From contig CP043547.1 of the NCBI GenBank assembly GCA_009664345.1, positions 4,492,709 through 4,556,708 on the forward strand: a DNA stretch of 64,000 nucleotides, in the 5' to 3' direction. Position 1 is the stretch's first letter, and every line of letters starts with the position of its first letter. The stretch is from Planctomycetales bacterium 10988 (GTDB lineage Bacteria; Planctomycetota; Planctomycetia; Pirellulales; Pb10988). This document shows, piece after piece, positions 27,035 through 35,653 of this stretch. Below the pieces are notes generated by a model, which worked only from the letters and a program-made list of their open reading frames with translations, was not told the origin of the DNA and searched no databases. The position numbers and the translations under genes were made by a program.

Positions 27035-27826
27035 TTAATCTATATAGCGAACGTTCGCGATTGAAAGCCGCGTTTGCTCTCGATTCTGGTCAACGCGATG
27101 CCAACAATCGAGATAAATCGGCGTATGATCGACATGCCGCACCCAACCCTTCGCATACAAGGTGGTACGATCAGGCAACAGCCGCCATCCCCAACGGTTC
27201 GCTTTCCTGCGGGTTGCTAAGATCTCACGATATTCCGACTCGTAAAAAGCGAGTTTTGGATAGCGGTCGCATTCGTATTCCCGTTCGCCTTCGCGATAGA
27301 GATAGTCGCACTGATGCGGCTTACTCTCGGGATTTCGTTGCAGTACTCCATCACGTTCGATGTTGTGCGAATCGAAACTTGCATTCTTACACGCCGTAAA
27401 GAACCATTCGCCTTGACGGATGAAATGGTCCGTCTTGCGAGGACACTTCCCGCGGCATTTGCGTTCTTGCAACCGTTTGACATAGTGAGGCTTGAGCGAC
27501 TCCTTGGCCTGGGCAACCGTGTGCGTCATCAGGGGCGACGGCAAGCCAGTGATGAACCAATGAAACTCATCATGCCCGCAGAGGAAACGCTCGATATTCC
27601 AAGGTACACTCCCAACCGACAGCAGCAAATGCCGACTCTTCGTTTGATAATCGAGGACCTCTAAATCAAGCCATCTTGACTTATAGATCGCGAAAAACTC
27701 GCCCTGTTCATCGGTCTCGATATCCAACGAAAGCGGGCCTTGGATATTCCCCTGGGCAGGACGAATGACCGCACGGGCACCGATCTTCTGAAAGTAATCT
27801 ATTAATGGTTGATAAGTTTTCGACAT
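27035..27826 (-). CDS. Hypothetical protein, Cys/His/Trp-rich
   Basis: A 263-residue soluble-looking protein, no signal peptide or membrane helix. The first 80 residues look like a mixed alpha/beta fold (SLDIETDEQGEFFAIYKSRW, LEVLDYQTKSRHLLLSV). The middle and C-terminal parts hold cysteines in CRGKCPRK, FTACKN, HQCDYLYRE and YECDRY, plus many Trp, Tyr and His, so a structural metal site is possible. I do not recognise a family. It is alone on its strand, faces the DUF1549/DUF1553 gene across a shared terminator, and has a 339-base gap upstream. The frame seems real because it is continuous with normal codon use; its function is unknown. Confidence 0.62.
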   Translation of the reverse strand: MSKTYQPLIDYFQKIGARAVIRPAQGNIQGPLSLDIETDEQGEFFAIYKSRWLDLEVLDYQTKSRHLLLSVGSVPWNIERFLCGHDEFHWFITGLPSPLMTHTVAQAKESLKPHYVKRLQERKCRGKCPRKTDHFIRQGEWFFTACKNASFDSHNIERDGVLQRNPESKPHQCDYLYREGEREYECDRYPKLAFYESEYREILATRRKANRWGWRLLPDRTTLYAKGWVRHVDHTPIYLDCWHRVDQNREQTRLSIANVRYID

Positions 27827-28103
27827 AAAATTTCCTTCTTGTAACGGAGTGAAAGATCAATCCCTCGCAAGCATCGGCGGGGATTGCAAAGACTTCACGA
27901 ATTGCGTGCGAGACGGCATCACGATCGATCAAGGTAGAAACCAAGCGATCACAATCGTTCCGCAATCCAGGCTTGAGGCAGGAAGGTGCCTTCAAGAAGG
28001 AAACGCAATTGTTACAAAAAGAAACAACATCGGACTGTCTTTGAGAGTAAGAAGGATCAAGGTAGGTCACTCCCTTAGACAGCAACCACGTTGGAAGGTT
28101 CAC

Positions 28104-28139
28104 AAAAAAAGAAGCCATAGGCGATTGGCCCATGGCTTC
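28104..28139 (-). terminator. Intrinsic terminator of the HhH coiled-coil gene
   Basis: On the - strand, GAAGCCAT and ATGGCTTC arms (28132-28139 and 28111-28118, 8 bases, 13-base loop) are followed by seven T's (complement of 28104-28110). It lies 27 bases past the stop at 28166, with a palindrome copy between. Confidence 0.85.
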
Positions 28140-28143
28140 TTTC

Positions 28144-28157
28144 AAAAACTGCTTTTT
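28144..28157 (+). repeat. AAAAANYRCTTTTT palindrome, exact
   Basis: Exact copy, core CTGC, between the stop of the minus-strand HhH gene and its terminator. Orientation is + although the gene is on -. Confidence 0.8.
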
Positions 28158-28165
28158 GCTTTGGC

Positions 28166-29785
28166 TTAGGCTGCTCTCTGACGAGGATCGCCTTGGGACA
28201 AGCGAGGCAACTCTGCGTAACTCGGCGGGAAGGCAGGTGGGTCCACCTCGTCGTCCAAATCGTCGTCGGAAATTTCAATCGGTTGGGTGTCTTCTTCATC
28301 GTAGGCTTCGATGGTCGCCTGCGGTGTGAGGAGTGGATCGGTCTTCGGCCAAGCGATGGCTTTCAACGCTTGCCGATGTGTGGTTTGCCAAAAGAAAATA
28401 CGTTGACAAAATTCCGCAAAGCGAACCGGCTCGCATTGAGCCTCTTCCGCCTTGAGCCATTCAATTCGTTCCAGACTTGTTTGCCAAAGCGTATGTGTCG
28501 AAACGGCCTCTTCAGTAGCAGTTCGGCCGGTGGCTTGCAGTTGCTTGGTCGGTTCGAGGGCGGCATCGCAAAGTTCTTGGAAGTCACTCAAACAGCGGTC
28601 GCGGACTTCTTGCAGTTCGGTATCCGCCCGCGTCTCGATCTCTTCATGGACTCGCTCAGCCTCACGGCGAACTTCCTTCCAACGATTCTTCCACTTTCGC
28701 TCTTGATCAAAAAGTGCTTTTTGCTTTTCGGCACGGGCCTCTTCGATCGCTTGCCGTTTCTCTTCGGTTTCTTGTCGAAGTTGTTCAAGTTCCACTGCGG
28801 TCAAACCACTCGGAGCGGCGGACTCGGCTTCCGTTGCGATCTCCTTTCGCCAAGCAAGCAGCGTCTCAATCCGTGCCTTGCCTAGACGCTTTACCTCGCT
28901 CAAGCGTTCGGCATCCATATCCCAGGCAGTATTAAAACCGGCTTCTTGCAGGCGAACCTTGAACGTCGCTCCGATCCCCGTAAGATTAGCATCCACGAGC
29001 GAGGCCGCTTGCAACTGTTCTTGAACGAACTGCGTTTGCTGTTTCTGCAAGGCTTCCGGACTTTCCAGCCATTGGGCTTGCCGGATTAAGGCTTCGATCT
29101 GTTGCTCGCACTCTTGGTTCGCTCGATCAAGACGCGCGGAAACTTCTTTCTGCAAGCCGTCGATTTTCTGCTTGAGCGTTTCCATCCGGCGGTCGATTTG
29201 CCGATGTGCCTTCTGCCGGGCGAGTTGCAATTCGTTGGCTTGTTTCTTTCCCTCTTGCAAGATGGAGTCCCGTTGCGAGACGAGCCCTTCCTTCTGCTGA
29301 CGGAACTCTCGCACCAGCCGTTCGCGGTGGCGGTTCTGCCCTTCAAATCGCTTTTCGTATTCCTGACATTCCGCCGAAAGCTGTTCTCGCTCGCGGCGCA
29401 GGGTTTCTTGGCGGCGATTCGGTTGCGACCAAAGATAACAAAGCAGCCAACTCGTCGCGGTTAGAAGAGTTAAGGGGAGCATCGCCAAGAGCCAATCGAC
29501 CCAGGCGACTCCCACCCAATACAAGAGCCCGCCTCCGGCAAGCGTGCTGACGAACATCAGCCGGGCCGTCCAGAGGGCATACGTGACTGATGGATCGTGT
29601 GAGGATTGAGCCTGCGACGAAGGCGTTGATTCGGTAGTTTGATCAAGCCCGCTCATCAACCCTTGGACCGACTTTCGCGAACCGGCAAGGTCTGGCGAAG
29701 CGGTCTCAAGCGGCGTGCGAGGGGATTCTTCAAAAGTTTGGGGGGTGCGGGAAGAAGTCTCAAGGACTTCTAACGGGCCATCCAT
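28166..29785 (-). CDS. Membrane coiled-coil protein with helix-hairpin-helix domain (YegI C-terminal-like)
   Basis: A 539-residue protein from the ATG at 29785 (a frame-open ATG at 29833 would add 16 residues). Two adjacent hydrophobic segments around residues 70-115 (LMFVSTLAGGGLLYWVGVAW, LLAMLPLTLLTATSWLLC) form a membrane hairpin. A long Glu/Arg/Gln coiled coil follows, broken by a helix-hairpin-helix unit (LTGIGATFKVRLQEAGFNTA, LGKARIETLLAWRK). This layout resembles the part after the kinase in YegI-like proteins (COG4248: kinase plus HhH), but no kinase domain is present. A WD40 Ser/Thr kinase lies upstream on the same strand, past one small opposite-strand gene. Function unknown; a partner for that kinase is only a guess. 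Confidence 0.72.
   Translation of the reverse strand: MDGPLEVLETSSRTPQTFEESPRTPLETASPDLAGSRKSVQGLMSGLDQTTESTPSSQAQSSHDPSVTYALWTARLMFVSTLAGGGLLYWVGVAWVDWLLAMLPLTLLTATSWLLCYLWSQPNRRQETLRREREQLSAECQEYEKRFEGQNRHRERLVREFRQQKEGLVSQRDSILQEGKKQANELQLARQKAHRQIDRRMETLKQKIDGLQKEVSARLDRANQECEQQIEALIRQAQWLESPEALQKQQTQFVQEQLQAASLVDANLTGIGATFKVRLQEAGFNTAWDMDAERLSEVKRLGKARIETLLAWRKEIATEAESAAPSGLTAVELEQLRQETEEKRQAIEEARAEKQKALFDQERKWKNRWKEVRREAERVHEEIETRADTELQEVRDRCLSDFQELCDAALEPTKQLQATGRTATEEAVSTHTLWQTSLERIEWLKAEEAQCEPVRFAEFCQRIFFWQTTHRQALKAIAWPKTDPLLTPQATIEAYDEEDTQPIEISDDDLDDEVDPPAFPPSYAELPRLSQGDPRQRAA
28709..28722. repeat. AAAAANYRCTTTTT palindrome, exact, inside a gene
   Basis: Exact copy, core GTGC (perfect palindrome), within the coiled-coil region of the HhH gene. 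Confidence 0.65.
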
Positions 29786-30033
29786 GGCAGGCACTCCTCG
29801 TGAGTTGCGAAAGGGGATCAAAGGCAATGGCAACGAAGTTAGCGAGTATCGATAGCCAGTACAATCCCAAACTCTGGCCGGCCCTTCCCGGTTGAAAAGC
29901 TGGGGGAAATACGAGTATTTTGCGTAAATTGGACAGGATGCGAAGGCTCTCGGCAGGCCACCAACTTCCTGATCGCGACTCCTTTCCTTATGATAAAAGT
30001 ATTCAGCAAACTTCCTGTTGTGAAAGGAACCCG

Positions 30034-30357
30034 ATGAGCGAACCTCAAAAACCCAAGGATGCCCAGCTTCCGCAGTTTCCTGATCCTGCCCAGGCCAAGC
30101 CTGCGGTGCCGGTGTACGAATGCCGGATCATTCTTTCGAAGCAGCCGATCGAAGGAGTCTATCACGCCCGCGTCGCGAATGTGGAAGGGCTTTCGTGTCA
30201 GTCCGCGAATCCTCGCTCCGCGATGCAAACGTTGGTCGGCCGCTTCAAACAGCTTATGGCGGAACACCATCAAGAAGGGACGCCGATCACCTGGATCGAT
30301 CCGCCGGAAGAACCGAAGGAAGGAGAACGAAAGGTCTTTATTCCCGTGCATCTCTGA
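30034..30357 (+). CDS. Small conserved-looking protein of unknown function
   Basis: A 107-residue protein. An open frame reaches upstream to 29920, but ATG 30034 has a clear AAAGGAA site at about 30022-30028, so the short form is preferred. A Pro/Gln-rich N-terminus (about 30 residues) is followed by a compact domain with beta-strand/helix alternation: YECRIILSKQPIEGVYHARV, then AMQTLVGRFKQLMAEHHQEG and WIDPPEEPKEGERKVFIPVH. No signal peptide or membrane helix. I do not recognise a family; the strand-helix pattern could suit a small binding domain. It lies opposite to, and between, the HhH and kinase genes and faces the kinase gene across two palindrome copies. Confidence 0.65.
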   Translation: MSEPQKPKDAQLPQFPDPAQAKPAVPVYECRIILSKQPIEGVYHARVANVEGLSCQSANPRSAMQTLVGRFKQLMAEHHQEGTPITWIDPPEEPKEGERKVFIPVHL

Positions 30358-30392
30358 GAAAAATTCGAAGCCTAGTATCTCAAGAAGTTTTA

Positions 30393-30406
30393 CAAAAGCA
30401 CTTTTT
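30393..30406. repeat. AAAAANYRCTTTTT palindrome, one end mismatch
   Basis: CAAAA arm, core GCAC, in the convergent gap 36 bases past the small-protein stop. Confidence 0.6.
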
Positions 30407-30434
30407 GGATTTTTGACGAAGAAACGATCAAAGC

Positions 30435-30448
30435 AAAAACTGCTTTTA
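30435..30448 (+). repeat. AAAAANYRCTTTTT palindrome, one end mismatch
   Basis: Core CTGC, last base A. It overlaps the TAA stop of the minus-strand kinase gene and pairs with the copy at 30393. Oriented on +. Confidence 0.65.
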
Positions 30449-33400
30449 GGGTGTCTCGAACTTCTCTGAGTTCGCGGCGTGTTCAGCACGGAAGTGAATC
30501 GCGGCATCAATGCCGTATCCTTCGGAGGCATCCCAAATATGGAGTGTTTGATTGTTGCCGAGGTTCGTCAGCCGATAGCCATCGGGACTCCAAAGGAGAT
30601 GCCCGGAGACGCCGCCGGGGCTATTGAGGGTCATGATCCCGCGACCGGTGGCCGGGTCCCAAAGACGGATCGCGCTGCGGTCCGAAGTCGCGATCCTCGT
30701 TCCTGAGGGGTTCCAGGCGATGCCGAAGACCGGCCCGATATGTCCTTCGATTACGCGATCGAGTTGGCCGGTAGGTGCATTCCAAAGTCGAGTCGTTCCA
30801 TCCGCACTGGCAGAGGCTAATTGCGTTCCTTCCATATTCCAGGTCAGTTGCGACACCCGGCGTTCATGCCCGACAAGCCGACGGTGCAACAGCAATTTTC
30901 CTTCCTCCAACTTCCACCATTTGATCAGACCGCTGTAACTCGCGGTGGCGAGAAATTTCCCGGTAGGGTCCCAAGCGAAGGAAGTGACGCCTTCGGCATC
31001 CGCTCTTACACTGGTAAGCAACTTTCCTTCTACCGGATCAAACAGACGAATGAAGCCCTGCTCACCCACGGTGGTCAGCCAATGTTGCGTGGGATGAAAT
31101 TCGAGTTCGGTCGCGATCACCTCCAAGGTAGTGACGGCCGTATCTCGCGCCAGGTCCCAGAGAATCACTTTGCCATCCATCGCGGCGGAGGCAAGCCATT
31201 CTTCTTCATGATCCCAAGCCACCGCGACGAGTTTCTCTTGGTGGCCGCGAAATGCCTTCACTTCCTTTTCAATGCGGACATCCCAAATCCGTACGGTGTG
31301 ATCGGTATCGGCGGTTGCGATTTGCTCTCCGCTCGGTCCCCAAGTGGCGTCTTTGACCATCCCTTGAATCCCTTCCAGGACTTGAATTTCGCGACCGTGT
31401 CGCAGGTCCCAGATCTTCACGGTGCCATCGCGACTGCCGGTGGCGAAGCGTTGTCCGTCGGGGCTCCAGGTGACGGAAACGACTTCGTCTTGATGCCCTC
31501 GGGCGATCCGTACGATCGATGTGTTTTCCAAATCCCAGACCTTGACCGTCCCGTCGGCGCTTGCCGCCGCGACATGGACTTCGGTCGGATGATAAGAAAT
31601 GTCGTGAATCGTCGCTAAGTCGCCTGGAACAATGCTGATGACTTCTTGACGGGTTTCATTCCAAAGTTGTAGCGTCCCATCGGGGCGAGTAAGGATTAAC
31701 TCTAGCCCTTCGGGCATCCACTTCATCGCCAGAATCTTTTCAGTTTGTTCGGTCAATTTTTCGAGAAGCTGCCCTGACTTGGCATCCCAAATCCAGACGC
31801 ACCACGTTTGCGTCTCATGGTCTTCGCCGACCGAGGCCAAACGGGTTCCGTCGGTACTCCAGGAAACAAAGGAAAGATCATCGGCGTGTGGGTCGAGTAC
31901 CGAGAGCTGCTTGCCGCTGGGGATTTCCCAAATCTTCACCGTTTTATCCCAACTCGCCGAGGCAATCCGTTTGGAATCCGGGGACCAGTCCAAATGCTCG
32001 ACCGAACCGAGATGAGCATCGATTTCCAAGGCGATCTCGCCAGTTTCTGCTTCCCATAAAAGGATCTGACTTCCTTGACTGGCCAACGTAAGGTACTTGC
32101 TATCGGGGGACCATACGAGGTCGCGGATGGCGACGAACTGATGCGCCGGGCCGTTCAGCCGTCGCAGAAACTCCCCGGTGTCCGCTTGCCAGAGAAACAC
32201 GTTTCCTTTCTCATCGGCGGAAGCGATTTGTTCCGCATTCGGACTCCACGCGACGGCGATGACATCGGCCTGATGGCTATCAATCGTAAAGAGGTCTTGC
32301 TGAGCCAGTCCATAAACATAGTGCCATTCCCAATCGCGAAGGTCTTCCTCGGCCTGGTCGAGCAGGTCACGCATCCGACTGAGATTGCTGGTGGCATAGT
32401 CGGAATAGGCCAAGTTGATCATCGCCAGATAAAGGTTCTCATTGGCCCGATTTCGTTCCTGAACCGCGATCTCTTTTTCGGCAAGCGTCTCCTGGTGGGC
32501 GAACGTGATCGCAACCGCGGAGAACAGAGAGATCAGCAGAATCACCATCCCGGCGATCCCCGTGGCGAAGACCCTCGCGCGATGGCGACGCATCCACCGG
32601 CCAAAGCGTTGTGGCCAAGTTTCTCGATGAACAAGGACCGGCTCGTCCGCCAGCCAGCGTTCGACTTCCTCGGCCAACTCCATTGCCGATTGATAACGAT
32701 CGTCCTGCCGTTGTGCCATCGCTTTGGTGCAGATCGCTTCCAAGGAAGGCGAGATCGTACTATCCAAACTGCGAACCCGTGGCGGAGGTTCGGAGCCGGA
32801 CCGCCAGAGGATCTCCATTAAGTTTTTGCCTTCATAAGGAGCTTTTCCCGTCAGAATACTAAACAGGATTCCGCCCAGCCCAAAAATATCGGTGCGGGCA
32901 TCGAGGCTGTTGATACGTCCTTTCGCTTGCTCCGGTGCCAAATAGCCTGGCGTGCCGATAATCGAACCATCGATAGTCCCCTCATGGGAAACATCCCCGG
33001 AGATGGAAACCTGCGGCAGTTCCGCTTGCGACTCTTCTTCCGCTTGATTCGCGTCTTCGAGGAGCCGGGCAATTCCCCAATCGACGAGCAGCACTTCGCC
33101 GTAATCCCCAAGGACGACGTTGTCCGGCTTGAGGTCGCGATGGAGGACCCCGCGGGAATGGGCATAAGCGACCGCATTGCACAAACTGACGAATGCCGTC
33201 AATAGATGCCGGAGTTCCAAACGATCGATTTTGGCAAACGGAAGCCCTGGCTCTGATCTCTTTGTCGAAGTCAGGTGATGCAGGGAACGGATTGCTTCAT
33301 ACAGATTTCGCCCTCGGATGAGCCGCATGGTATAGCAAGGCCGCTCCAAATCATCGATGTGCAGATCATAAATCGGCACGATATTCGGATGTTCGAGCTG

Positions 33401-34180
33401 CCCGGTGACTTGGGCTTCCTTCACCAGTTGAGCCGCGGTCGCCGGCCCGCGATAGGCAGCCGGTTGAATCTCCTTCAGGGCGACTTCTCGGTTTAATTTC
33501 GAATCCTCGACCAACCACACACGGCCTAGGCCCCCTTCCCCAAGCACCTTTTGCAAGGCATAGCGTTTCGGTTTCGCAGTCGGAGAAGCTTCCTTACGTG
33601 GAGCATTTTCTTCGCCGGAAGCTGTTCGATTGGTAGGAAAAGAGCGATCATCATGCGTCACGGCAGATGGGCGGATCTGCGTTGTGATCGGGCCAGGAGG
33701 TTGGACCAAAGTCGGCAGCGGTTCGAAGGGTTCGTTGACCCTTTTTGCCGGGGTTTCTCGGGCGGAGAGTTCTTCGAACACCGCTTGGATCGCTGGATAG
33801 GGAAGTTTTTCCCAAGCTTGACGAAGCTCAGGCCGGAGCGAGTTGGCAAGGGCAAAGAAAGGTTGACCGCTACAAGCCTCCAGATATTGACGGCGTTTTA
33901 AGTGGAATGCTTCCCCATTCCAGCGAGTGCCGCAGAGTTGCTTCAGCTCACTGAAAGCCGATGGAGGAGGCCGATCCGCGGTGTTCAACCATTGTTCCAA
34001 TAGAACAGTAAGTTCCGTCCCGGTTGACCAACCGAGCCGCTCGACGGCAGCCAAATCCAGGAGCTCTTCCAACCAGAGGATCGTTTCCGGAGGAGTTCGC
34101 TTCGCGGTAGAAGGTAGCGATGTAGGGATTCGTTCGGAGTCATTCGGTCCGTTTGTCGATGCCGGGGAACTGCGATCCAT
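30446..34180 (-). CDS. Ser/Thr protein kinase with transmembrane helix and WD40 propellers
   Basis: A 1,244-residue Hanks-type kinase. Residues 1-205 are a helical and low-complexity N-terminal region. The kinase domain (about 206-520) has the glycine loop VLGEGGLGRVW, catalytic Lys236 in VALKEI, HRDLKPDN near 348, DWG in VLLVDWGIA (DFG variant) and GTPGYLAPEQ. A basic stretch precedes one membrane helix near 540-562 (GMVILLISLFSAVAI), then a coiled linker and about fourteen WD40 blades (two seven-blade propellers) to the end. Blades such as VAWSPNAEQIASADEKG are regular. The likely topology puts the kinase in the cytoplasm and the propellers outside, as a sensor. Ligand and targets unknown. 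Planctomycetota have many such kinases. Confidence 0.92.
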   Translation of the reverse strand: MDRSSPASTNGPNDSERIPTSLPSTAKRTPPETILWLEELLDLAAVERLGWSTGTELTVLLEQWLNTADRPPPSAFSELKQLCGTRWNGEAFHLKRRQYLEACSGQPFFALANSLRPELRQAWEKLPYPAIQAVFEELSARETPAKRVNEPFEPLPTLVQPPGPITTQIRPSAVTHDDRSFPTNRTASGEENAPRKEASPTAKPKRYALQKVLGEGGLGRVWLVEDSKLNREVALKEIQPAAYRGPATAAQLVKEAQVTGQLEHPNIVPIYDLHIDDLERPCYTMRLIRGRNLYEAIRSLHHLTSTKRSEPGLPFAKIDRLELRHLLTAFVSLCNAVAYAHSRGVLHRDLKPDNVVLGDYGEVLLVDWGIARLLEDANQAEEESQAELPQVSISGDVSHEGTIDGSIIGTPGYLAPEQAKGRINSLDARTDIFGLGGILFSILTGKAPYEGKNLMEILWRSGSEPPPRVRSLDSTISPSLEAICTKAMAQRQDDRYQSAMELAEEVERWLADEPVLVHRETWPQRFGRWMRRHRARVFATGIAGMVILLISLFSAVAITFAHQETLAEKEIAVQERNRANENLYLAMINLAYSDYATSNLSRMRDLLDQAEEDLRDWEWHYVYGLAQQDLFTIDSHQADVIAVAWSPNAEQIASADEKGNVFLWQADTGEFLRRLNGPAHQFVAIRDLVWSPDSKYLTLASQGSQILLWEAETGEIALEIDAHLGSVEHLDWSPDSKRIASASWDKTVKIWEIPSGKQLSVLDPHADDLSFVSWSTDGTRLASVGEDHETQTWCVWIWDAKSGQLLEKLTEQTEKILAMKWMPEGLELILTRPDGTLQLWNETRQEVISIVPGDLATIHDISYHPTEVHVAAASADGTVKVWDLENTSIVRIARGHQDEVVSVTWSPDGQRFATGSRDGTVKIWDLRHGREIQVLEGIQGMVKDATWGPSGEQIATADTDHTVRIWDVRIEKEVKAFRGHQEKLVAVAWDHEEEWLASAAMDGKVILWDLARDTAVTTLEVIATELEFHPTQHWLTTVGEQGFIRLFDPVEGKLLTSVRADAEGVTSFAWDPTGKFLATASYSGLIKWWKLEEGKLLLHRRLVGHERRVSQLTWNMEGTQLASASADGTTRLWNAPTGQLDRVIEGHIGPVFGIAWNPSGTRIATSDRSAIRLWDPATGRGIMTLNSPGGVSGHLLWSPDGYRLTNLGNNQTLHIWDASEGYGIDAAIHFRAEHAANSEKFETP

Positions 34181-34237
34181 ACCTCACCATGAAATGAACT
34201 ACTTTCGGCAAGCTCCCCGTAACCAAAAGGGCCGCTC

Positions 34238-35266
34238 TTAGGTGCTTGCATAAATTAATAATACATCACCTTCTTGTACAATATACCCTTTCTGCTCCTT
34301 ATGTAGGAGATTTTGTGCTTTCATCTCTCGTTCACTGCCGACTCGCAAGAGGTCATCGACATTCATCACATCTGCCCGAATGAATCCGCGAGCCAAATCG
34401 GTATGAATCGCCCCGGCGGCTTCTTGGGCAGTATCGCCGCGATTGATGAGCCAAGTGCGGACTTCTTTTTCCCCGGCCGTGAAGAAGAGCATTTTGCCGG
34501 AAATCTTGAGAATCCCCTGCAAAAGTGGATCGCGGCTAAAGGTTTCGATCCCCATTTCCTCTTGGAAAACTTCGCGTTCGTCCTGCGGCATTCGCATCAA
34601 TTCCAATTCAATCCCCAATGGAGCGGCATAAATCGGAGCAGAATCGGTTGATTTTTCGGTAAAGCGTTCGGGCTTCGCTTCATCATCTGCCGTATTGACG
34701 ATGATGAACTTCGGCTTTTCGGTCAGAAGTTGAAAAGAGCGAGTCGCGCGGATCTGGTTCTCGTTGAGTTCCATCTCTCGCAGCATTTTCCCTTGTTCCA
34801 AATGGGCTTGGATCGGGAGCAAGGCTTCGAGGTCTTCTTTGTCTTGTTCTTGATTGGGACGCGGTTTCTTGACCAGGTCTTGCAGCTTTTCCACTCGACG
34901 CGTGACGAGATCGAGATCGGCAAAGAGGAGGTCTTCTTCAAAGCTCGCCAGTTCTTCCAACGGATCGGAGCCCGAAAAACCCGCGACGACCAAAACCAAG
35001 CAGCCGGATTCCCGCAAGGTCGCCAGGCGTTGGGCATTGTCTTCTTGATCGCGGCTGAGGCCCGGCGTATCCATCAACTCCAAGGAAGCTCTGGTGATTT
35101 TCTTCGCTTGATAAAGCTCTTGCAATTGATCCAATCGCGGCTCCGGCAGCACAGCCATGGCGGCTTGGCCGGTATGTGCGTTGGCCGGATTGGCCTCTTC
35201 TCCGGTCAGCAATTCAAAGAGGGTGCTCTTGCCTGAACCGGCATAGCCAACGATTCCAATCTTCAT
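34238..35266 (-). CDS. Divergent YchF-like GTPase/ATPase
   Basis: A 342-residue P-loop GTPase of the Obg-like YchF group. G1 is GYAGSGKS at residues 7-14, where canonical YchF has GxPNVGKS; G3 is DTPGL near 67; a NTADDE stretch stands where YchF has its nucleotide-base motif. The C-terminus matches the YchF TGS-like domain (AAGAIHTDLARGFIRADV, YIVQEGDVLLIY). Classical YchF binds ATP and ribosomes. The altered G1 and extra divergence suggest a second, specialised paralogue, with an authentic ychF elsewhere. The gene lies 57 bases upstream of the kinase gene on the same strand. Its own upstream region contains two G-run heptamer arrays. Confidence 0.82.
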   Translation of the reverse strand: MKIGIVGYAGSGKSTLFELLTGEEANPANAHTGQAAMAVLPEPRLDQLQELYQAKKITRASLELMDTPGLSRDQEDNAQRLATLRESGCLVLVVAGFSGSDPLEELASFEEDLLFADLDLVTRRVEKLQDLVKKPRPNQEQDKEDLEALLPIQAHLEQGKMLREMELNENQIRATRSFQLLTEKPKFIIVNTADDEAKPERFTEKSTDSAPIYAAPLGIELELMRMPQDEREVFQEEMGIETFSRDPLLQGILKISGKMLFFTAGEKEVRTWLINRGDTAQEAAGAIHTDLARGFIRADVMNVDDLLRVGSEREMKAQNLLHKEQKGYIVQEGDVLLIYAST

Positions 35267-35373
35267 GACGACTTCCTTCGCCTCCGATAGTCCAGGCCGA
35301 ATTCACCTGGGGGATCCTACGAAACTTGCAAAAGATGCAGTTTACTCAATCTTGGGGAAAGGGGCGAGGGGCA

Positions 35374-35456
35374 GGGGAGTGGGGAGTGGGGAGTGGGGAG
35401 TGGGGAGTGGGGAGTGGGGAGTGGGGAGTGGGGAGTGGGGAGTGGGGAGTGGGGAG
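35374..35456 (+). repeat. Tandem heptamer array GGGGAGT, about 12 copies
   Basis: Eleven complete, identical 7-base units followed by GGGGAG. Each unit has a run of four G's on +, so the array can form many G-quadruplexes on that strand. Confidence 0.95.
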
Positions 35457-35534
35457 GTGAACGTTTGTTGGCGGGTGAGTGTTATTGAAATCGGGAGGTT
35501 GAAGGGAATTTGGTGAAGAAAGTGCCAAACTTGT

Positions 35535-35604
35535 CCCCGAACCCCGAACCCCGAACCCCGAACCCCGAACCCCGAACCCCGAACCCCGAACCCCGAACCC
35601 CGAA
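35535..35604 (-). repeat. Tandem heptamer array CCCCGAA, 10 copies
   Basis: Ten identical 7-base units, 78 bases from the GGGGAGT array. The G-run (TTCGGGG) is on -, opposite to the first array. Confidence 0.95.
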
Positions 35605-35653
35605 CCGTAACCCTGGAGTTCGCGAAGCCCCGTCAAAGCCATTCTTTCTCGCG

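Larger units (their letters stand above)
27827..28165. other. Gap upstream of the Cys-rich gene
   Basis: Holds the terminator and palindrome of the HhH gene at its right end and should hold the promoter of the Cys-rich gene at its left end. Overlapping short frames on both strands cover it; none has a domain or clear ribosome site, so none is called. Confidence 0.35.
35267..35653. other. Intergenic region with two heptamer arrays
   Basis: This 387-base gap lies between the RND gene stop and the YchF-like gene start, both on -. Apart from the two tandem arrays it holds a short spacer (35457-35534) without a recognisable gene. Frames running through the arrays on both strands are repeat artefacts. 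Confidence 0.5.

Noticed and set aside
27708-28145. 145-codon minus frame upstream of the Cys-rich gene
   Set aside because: Overlaps that gene by 119 bases in another frame, runs through the terminator region and shows no family likeness.
29839-30531. 230-codon open frame on - covering the small + gene
   Set aside because: The + frame has a clear AAAGGAA site and sensible protein composition; the - frame is Arg/Phe-rich and overlaps the end of the kinase gene.
35374-35604. Heptamer arrays considered as CRISPR
   Set aside because: Units are 7 bases with no spacers, and no cas genes are near.
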